64,000 nucleotides of DNA from Diplonema papillatum (Eukaryota > Euglenozoa > Diplonemea > Diplonemida > Diplonemidae), in the NCBI GenBank assembly GCA_030068145.1, contig JAPJBO010000203.1, positions 1-64,000 of the forward strand, read 5' to 3'. Numbering within the stretch: position 1 is the stretch's first letter; every line of letters begins with the position of its first letter. Below the pieces are notes generated by a model. That model worked only from the letters and a program-made list of their open reading frames with translations, had not been told where the DNA came from and searched no databases. A program made the position numbers and the translations under genes. Below are positions 1 through 9,000 of the stretch, piece after piece.

Positions 1-3000
1 AATCAGCGGACGTGCCGTGCTTGATCCACTCAACGTCACCGTAGGCCGATCTGGTGTAGTTGTCCATCAGGTTCACCCACGTGTTCCCACCGTCCTCCGA
101 TCTGTAGACGTATTCCCCTTCTCCTTGTTTCGGTTCGCCTTGTTGGGCGTACACCGCAAGACTCGACATGATGATCACGTCCGGGTTTTTAGGATGGACG
201 TCCACACCGCCAAATCCATGTTCATGCGAGATGATCTGCGTCCAAAGACCACTGTCAATCGTGAAGCGGTACGCACGACCCCCGCCCCATACATCCCACG
301 GTCCCGGTGCACTCGCAAACGTCACGATCAGCTCGTTTGTCCCTCGCATGGCCACACGGACCGGTGCGAACCCTGCGGGTCCGCCGGCTGCTTCAGTCCA
401 CGTTTCTCCCGCATCATTTGACACGAAGAAGCTCGGACCGTTGAAGTTCGAAACGCCGACGAAGATACGCTGAGCGACACCCTTGTCGACACTGTTTGGA
501 TCCGGGTGCACCAAGCTCACACCATTCCTCCAGAAAAGATCTGTGATCCCATCCCAAGCATACCCCGGAAGCGGGTCGTCTTCAGCAAGTGCTGTAACAT
601 TCAGCGACGTGATCTTCGACCACGTGCTCCCATAGTCGGTACTCTTCAAAAGCCCGTCGAGACGCGTTCCGCAGTACAACACGTTGCTCGAGCCGGGGTC
701 GACAACCAGCTTTTCGCCAGTCACCCTCCCCATCCCGTTTCCGTGTGCCTTCCACACGTGAGACACGTCGATCACTTCGAAAGTCTCGCCGTAGTCCGTC
801 GATCGCAGGAACGCCGTCTTCCCATTGCTGCGGTCATCGCGAGCAGCCACCGCGTAAAGACGCGACGGATCTTTCGGGTCCAACGCCAACGTCTCCACAC
901 CCAGCAAGCCTTGGTCCTCGTAAGACACCCAGTCCATCAAAGGGTTCCATTTGCTGCCATCCCACTTGTACATACCACCAACGTCTGTTCTGATGTAGGT
1001 GAGGTGGGGTTCTTCAGTCCGGGTGACAATTCCAGCGACGTAACCAGCACCGCCCATGGCCACAGTGCCCATGGTGTAGTCTGGAGATGACGGAGTCGAC
1101 GGCGGTGTGGGTGCTGTGTTCATGTTCGATGAGAGCCTTCCGTAGGCGATGCCTCGCCCGCCAGTAGCAAGGAACCACGTGCCGAACTCGTTCATGTCTC
1201 CGATCAAGAAGTTCCCGTCATTCGGGCCACCGTACTGGTGCTTGTCGTCGTTCACACGCTCCCACGAGTTCGCCTCGTCGATCGACCTGTACACACCCAT
1301 CGTTGAGCTTGCCGTCGGCTTGCCCCAGATGTAAATGGCAAAGTAGCTTCGGCCTTCCGCTGCCTTGCCAAACCCGACTGTGCGCGCGTCAGCAACAGCC
1401 AGCAACTCGAACGACGTTCCCGAATCTGTCGTCCTCGCAAGACCCCCTGCTTTCAAAGCGACCCAAACGTCACCCTCGATGCCCGGTGCCGCCCTGACCA
1501 CCTCGGAGCCGCCTGAAGGCAGCGTCGACACTTCTGCGAACGTCAGACCACCGTCAACACTCACTTTGAAACTTCCATCGTTTTCGTACGCATAGAACTT
1601 GTTGTCCGCGACCCTGTCAGCAACAGCACGCAATGCAGTGAGGTTTGAGACCCTTGTCCAGTTCGTACCAAAGTTCTCGGTGTGGTATGTCACGCCAGCC
1701 GTTGTCAGGAGTACTGACTTGCAGTTCGCCGACACGGCGACTTCTCCTTGCGGTCCTCTGAATTCCTCGGTCTCAATCCAGCCAGACTCACCAGTCAACG
1801 TGTAGTAGATCTTCTCGTCACCTGCCCGCACTTGGCAGTTTGTGTCTAAGCCTGCGACGTCAAGGCCGTGCGTGGTTTTAATGTTCGGCTCGTGTCTGCG
1901 ATAGTACTTCGTGATGTCGTGGTGCACCATACCGTCGTAGTCTCCGACGGCGGAAATGAGGGAGATCCCCTCAACGCTGATAGCCTCGAGAGGCACCGTC
2001 TCCTCAAGACCTGCAACGGTGAATTCCCAATTGACTGCAGACGCACCGATGTCAGTAGACCTCCAGATGCCGTTCCCGGAAGTAATCCAAACCTTCTTGT
2101 AGTCCGAAGGATCGAACTTCAAACACCCACCCCAATGGATGGAATAATCAGCGGTTGTGCCGTGCTTGATCCACTCAACGTCACCGTAGGCCGATCTGGT
2201 GTAGTTGTCCATCAGGTTCACCCACGTGTTCCCACCGTCCTCCGATCTGTAGACGTATTCCCCTTCTCCTTGTTTCGGTTCGCCTTGTTGGGCGTACACC
2301 GCAAGACTCGACATGATGATCACGTCCGGGTTTTTAGGATGGACGTCCACACCGCCAAATCCATGTTCATGCGAGATGATCTGCGTCCAAAGACCACTGT
2401 CAATCGTGAAGCGGTACGCACGACCCCCGCCCCATACATCCCACGGTCCCGGTGCACTCGCAAACGTCACGATCAGCTCGTTTGTCCCTCGCATGGCCAC
2501 ACGGACCGGTGCGAACCCTGCGGGTCCGCCGGCTGCTTCAGTCCACGTTTCTCCCGCATCATTTGACACGAAGAAGCTCGGACCGTTGAAGTTCGAAACG
2601 CCGACGAAGATACGCTGAGCGACACCCTTGTCGACACTGTTTGGATCCGGGTGCACCAAGCTCACACCATTCCTCCAGAAAAGATCTGTGATCCCATCCC
2701 AAGCATACCCCGGAAGCGGGTCGTCTTCAGCAAGTGCTGTAACATTCAGCGACGTGATCTTCGACCACGTGCTCCCATAGTCGGTACTCTTCAAAAGCCC
2801 GTCGAGACGCGTTCCGCAGTACAACACGTTGCTCGAGCCGGGGTCGACAACCAGCTTTTCGCCAGTCACCCTCCCCATCCCGTTTCCGTGTGCCTTCCAC
2901 ACGTGAGACACGTCGATCACTTCGAAAGTCTCGCCGTAGTCCGTCGATCGCAGGAACGCCGTCTTCCCATTGCTGCGGTCATCGCGAGCAGCCACCGCGT

Positions 3001-6000
3001 AAAGACGCGACGGATCTTTCGGGTCCAACGCCAACGTCTCCACACCCAGCAAGCCTTGGTCCTCGTAAGACACCCAGTCCATCAAAGGGTTCCATTTGCT
3101 GCCATCCCACTTGTACATACCACCAACGTCTGTTCTGATGTAGGTGAGGTGGGGTTCTTCAGTCCGGGTGACAATTCCAGCGACGTAACCAGCACCGCCC
3201 ATGGCCACAGTGCCCATGGTGTAGTCTGGAGATGACGGAGTCGACGGCGGTGTGGGTGCTGTGTTCATGTTCGATGAGAGCCTTCCGTAGGCGATGCCTC
3301 GCCCGCCAGTAGCAAGGAACCACGTGCCGAACTCGTTCATGTCTCCGATCAAGAAGTTCCCGTCATTCGGGCCACCGTACTGGTGCTTGTCGTCGTTCAC
3401 ACGCTCCCACGAGTTCGCCTCGTCGATCGACCTGTACACACCCATCGTTGAGCTTGCCGTCGGCTTGCCCCAGATGTAAATGGCAAAGTAGCTTCGGCCT
3501 TCCGCTGCCTTGCCAAACCCGACTGTGCGCGCGTCAGCAACAGCCAGCAACTCGAACGACGTTCCCGAATCTGTCGTCCTCGCAAGACCCCCTGCTTTCA
3601 AAGCGACCCAAACGTCACCCTCGATGCCCGGTGCCGCCCTGACCACCTCGGAGCCGCCTGAAGGCAGCGTCGACACTTCTGCGAACGTCAGACCACCGTC
3701 AACACTCACTTTGAAACTTCCATCGTTTTCGTACGCATAGAACTTGTTGTCCGCGACCCTGTCAGCAACAGCACGCAATGCAGTGAGGTTTGAGACCCTT
3801 GTCCAGTTCGTACCAAAGTTCTCGGTGTGGTATGTCACGCCAGCCGTTGTCAGGAGTACTGACTTGCAGTTCGCCGACACGGCGACTTCTCCTTGCGGTC
3901 CTCTGAATTCCTCGGTCTCAATCCAGCCAGACTCACCAGTCAACGTGTAGTAGATCTTCTCGTCACCTGCCCGCACTTGGCAGTTTGTGTCTAAGCCTGC
4001 GACGTCAAGGCCGTGCGTGGTTTTAATGTTCGGCTCGTGTCTGCGATAGTACTTCGTGATGTCGTGGTGCACCATACCGTCGTAGTCTCCGACGGCGGAA
4101 ATGAGGGAGATCCCCTCAACGCTGATAGCCTCGAGAGGCACCGTCTCCTCAAGACCTGCAACGGTGAATTCCCAATTGACTGCAGACGCACCGATGTCAG
4201 TAGACCTCCAGATGCCGTTCCCGGAAGTAATCCAAACCTTCTTGTAGTCCGAAGGATCGAACTTCAAACACCCACCCCAATGGATGGAATAATCAGCGGT
4301 TGTGCCGTGCTTGATCCACTCAACGTCACCGTAGGCCGATCTGGTGTAGTTGTCCATCAGGTTCACCCACGTGTTCCCACCGTCCTCCGATCTGTAGACG
4401 TATTCCCCTTCTCCTTGTTTCGGTTCGCCTTGTTGGGCGTACACCGCAAGACTCGACATGATGATCACGTCCGGGTTTTTAGGATGGACGTCCACACCGC
4501 CAAATCCATGTTCATGCGAGATGATCTGCGTCCAAAGACCACTGTCAATCGTGAAGCGGTACGCACGACCCCCGCCCCATACATCCCACGGTCCCGGTGC
4601 ACTCGCAAACGTCACGATCAGCTCGTTTGTCCCTCGCATGGCCACACGGACCGGTGCGAACCCTGCGGGTCCGCCGGCTGCTTCAGTCCACGTTTCTCCC
4701 GCATCATTTGACACGAAGAAGCTCGGACCGTTGAAGTTCGAAACGCCGACGAAGATACGCTGAGCGACACCCTTGTCGACACTGTTTGGATCCGGGTGCA
4801 CCAAGCTCACACCATTCCTCCAGAAAAGATCTGTGATCCCATCCCAAGCATACCCCGGAAGCGGGTCGTCTTCAGCAAGTGCTGTAACATTCAGCGACGT
4901 GATCTTCGACCACGTGCTCCCATAGTCGGTACTCTTCAAAAGCCCGTCGAGACGCGTTCCGCAGTACAACACGTTGCTCGAGCCGGGGTCGACAACCAGC
5001 TTTTCGCCAGTCACCCTCCCCATCCCGTTTCCGTGTGCCTTCCACACGTGAGACACGTCGATCACTTCGAAAGTCTCGCCGTAGTCCGTCGATCGCAGGA
5101 ACGCCGTCTTCCCATTGCTGCGGTCATCGCGAGCAGCCACCGCGTAAAGACGCGACGGATCTTTCGGGTCCAACGCCAACGTCTCCACACCCAGCAAGCC
5201 TTGGTCCTCGTAAGACACCCAGTCCATCAAAGGGTTCCATTTGCTGCCATCCCACTTGTACATACCACCAACGTCTGTTCTGATGTAGGTGAGGTGGGGT
5301 TCTTCAGTCCGGGTGACAATTCCAGCGACGTAACCAGCACCGCCCATGGCCACAGTGCCCATGGTGTAGTCTGGAGATGACGGAGTCGACGGCGGTGTGG
5401 GTGCTGTGTTCATGTTCGATGAGAGCCTTCCGTAGGCGATGCCTCGCCCGCCAGTAGCAAGGAACCACGTGCCGAACTCGTTCATGTCTCCGATCAAGAA
5501 GTTCCCGTCATTCGGGCCACCGTACTGGTGCTTGTCGTCGTTCACACGCTCCCACGAGTTCGCCTCGTCGATCGACCTGTACACACCCATCGTTGAGCTT
5601 GCCGTCGGCTTGCCCCAGATGTAAATGGCAAAGTAGCTTCGGCCTTCCGCTGCCTTGCCAAACCCGACTGTGCGCGCGTCAGCAACAGCCAGCAACTCGA
5701 ACGACGTTCCCGAATCTGTCGTCCTCGCAAGACCCCCTGCTTTCAAAGCGACCCAAACGTCACCCTCGATGCCCGGTGCCGCCCTGACCACCTCGGAGCC
5801 GCCTGAAGGCAGCGTCGACACTTCTGCGAACGTCAGACCACCGTCAACACTCACTTTGAAACTTCCATCGTTTTCGTACGCATAGAACTTGTTGTCCGCG
5901 ACCCTGTCAGCAACAGCACGCAATGCAGTGAGGTTTGAGACCCTTGTCCAGTTCGTACCAAAGTTCTCGGTGTGGTATGTCACGCCAGCCGTTGTCAGGA

Positions 6001-9000
6001 GTACTGACTTGCAGTTCGCCGACACGGCGACTTCTCCTTGCGGTCCTCTGAATTCCTCGGTCTCAATCCAGCCAGACTCACCAGTCAACGTGTAGTAGAT
6101 CTTCTCGTCACCTGCCCGCACTTGGCAGTTTGTGTCTAAGCCTGCGACGTCAAGGCCGTGCGTGGTTTTAATGTTCGGCTCGTGTCTGCGATAGTACTTC
6201 GTGATGTCGTGGTGCACCATACCGTCGTAGTCTCCGACGGCGGAAATGAGGGAGATCCCCTCAACGCTGATAGCCTCGAGAGGCACCGTCTCCTCAAGAC
6301 CTGCAACGGTGAATTCCCAATTGACTGCAGACGCACCGATGTCAGTAGACCTCCAGATGCCGTTCCCGGAAGTAATCCAAACCTTCTTGTAGTCCGAAGG
6401 ATCGAACTTCAAACACCCACCCCAATGGATGGAATAATCAGCGGTTGTGCCGTGCTTGATCCACTCAACGTCACCGTAGGCCGATCTGGTGTAGTTGTCC
6501 ATCAGGTTCACCCACGTGTTCCCACCGTCCTCCGATCTGTAGACGTATTCCCCTTCTCCTTGTTTCGGTTCGCCTTGTTGGGCGTACACCGCAAGACTCG
6601 ACATGATGATCACGTCCGGGTTTTTAGGATGGACGTCCACACCGCCAAATCCATGTTCATGCGAGATGATCTGCGTCCAAAGACCACTGTCAATCGTGAA
6701 GCGGTACGCACGACCCCCGCCCCATACATCCCACGGTCCCGGTGCACTCGCAAACGTCACGATCAGCTCGTTTGTCCCTCGCATGGCCACACGGACCGGT
6801 GCGAACCCTGCGGGTCCGCCGGCTGCTTCAGTCCACGTTTCTCCCGCATCATTTGACACGAAGAAGCTCGGACCGTTGAAGTTCGAAACGCCGACGAAGA
6901 TACGCTGAGCGACACCCTTGTCGACACTGTTTGGATCCGGGTGCACCAAGCTCACACCATTCCTCCAGAAAAGATCTGTGATCCCATCCCAAGCATACCC
7001 CGGAAGCGGGTCGTCTTCAGCAAGTGCTGTAACATTCAGCGACGTGATCTTCGACCACGTGCTCCCATAGTCGGTACTCTTCAAAAGCCCGTCGAGACGC
7101 GTTCCGCAGTACAACACGTTGCTCGAGCCGGGGTCGACAACCAGCTTTTCGCCAGTCACCCTCCCCATCCCGTTTCCGTGTGCCTTCCACACGTGAGACA
7201 CGTCGATCACTTCGAAAGTCTCGCCGTAGTCCGTCGATCGCAGGAACGCCGTCTTCCCATTGCTGCGGTCATCGCGAGCAGCCACCGCGTAAAGACGCGA
7301 CGGATCTTTCGGGTCCAACGCCAACGTCTCCACACCCAGCAAGCCTTGGTCCTCGTAAGACACCCAGTCCATCAAAGGGTTCCATTTGCTGCCATCCCAC
7401 TTGTACATACCACCAACGTCTGTTCTGATGTAGGTGAGGTGGGGTTCTTCAGTCCGGGTGACAATTCCAGCGACGTAACCAGCACCGCCCATGGCCACAG
7501 TGCCCATGGTGTAGTCTGGAGATGACGGAGTCGACGGCGGTGTGGGTGCTGTGTTCATGTTCGATGAGAGCCTTCCGTAGGCGATGCCTCGCCCGCCAGT
7601 AGCAAGGAACCACGTGCCGAACTCGTTCATGTCTCCGATCAAGAAGTTCCCGTCATTCGGGCCACCGTACTGGTGCTTGTCGTCGTTCACACGCTCCCAC
7701 GAGTTCGCCTCGTCGATCGACCTGTACACACCCATCGTTGAGCTTGCCGTCGGCTTGCCCCAGATGTAAATGGCAAAGTAGCTTCGGCCTTCCGCTGCCT
7801 TGCCAAACCCGACTGTGCGCGCGTCAGCAACAGCCAGCAACTCGAACGACGTTCCCGAATCTGTCGTCCTCGCAAGACCCCCTGCTTTCAAAGCGACCCA
7901 AACGTCACCCTCGATGCCCGGTGCCGCCCTGACCACCTCGGAGCCGCCTGAAGGCAGCGTCGACACTTCTGCGAACGTCAGACCACCGTCAACACTCACT
8001 TTGAAACTTCCATCGTTTTCGTACGCATAGAACTTGTTGTCCGCGACCCTGTCAGCAACAGCACGCAATGCAGTGAGGTTTGAGACCCTTGTCCAGTTCG
8101 TACCAAAGTTCTCGGTGTGGTATGTCACGCCAGCCGTTGTCAGGAGTACTGACTTGCAGTTCGCCGACACGGCGACTTCTCCTTGCGGTCCTCTGAATTC
8201 CTCGGTCTCAATCCAGCCAGACTCACCAGTCAACGTGTAGTAGATCTTCTCGTCACCTGCCCGCACTTGGCAGTTTGTGTCTAAGCCTGCGACGTCAAGG
8301 CCGTGCGTGGTTTTAATGTTCGGCTCGTGTCTGCGATAGTACTTCGTGATGTCGTGGTGCACCATACCGTCGTAGTCTCCGACGGCGGAAATGAGGGAGA
8401 TCCCCTCAACGCTGATAGCCTCGAGAGGCACCGTCTCCTCAAGACCTGCAACGGTGAATTCCCAATTGACTGCAGACGCACCGATGTCAGTAGACCTCCA
8501 GATGCCGTTCCCGGAAGTAATCCAAACCTTCTTGTAGTCCGAAGGATCGAACTTCAAACACCCACCCCAATGGATGGAATAATCAGCGGTTGTGCCGTGC
8601 TTGATCCACTCAACGTCACCGTAGGCCGATCTGGTGTAGTTGTCCATCAGGTTCACCCACGTGTTCCCACCGTCCTCCGATCTGTAGACGTATTCCCCTT
8701 CTCCTTGTTTCGGTTCGCCTTGTTGGGCGTACACCGCAAGACTCGACATGATGATCACGTCCGGGTTTTTAGGATGGACGTCCACACCGCCAAATCCATG
8801 TTCATGCGAGATGATCTGCGTCCAAAGACCACTGTCAATCGTGAAGCGGTACGCACGACCCCCGCCCCATACATCCCACGGTCCCGGTGCACTCGCAAAC
8901 GTCACGATCAGCTCGTTTGTCCCTCGCATGGCCACACGGACCGGTGCGAACCCTGCGGGTCCGCCGGCTGCTTCAGTCCACGTTTCTCCCGCATCATTTG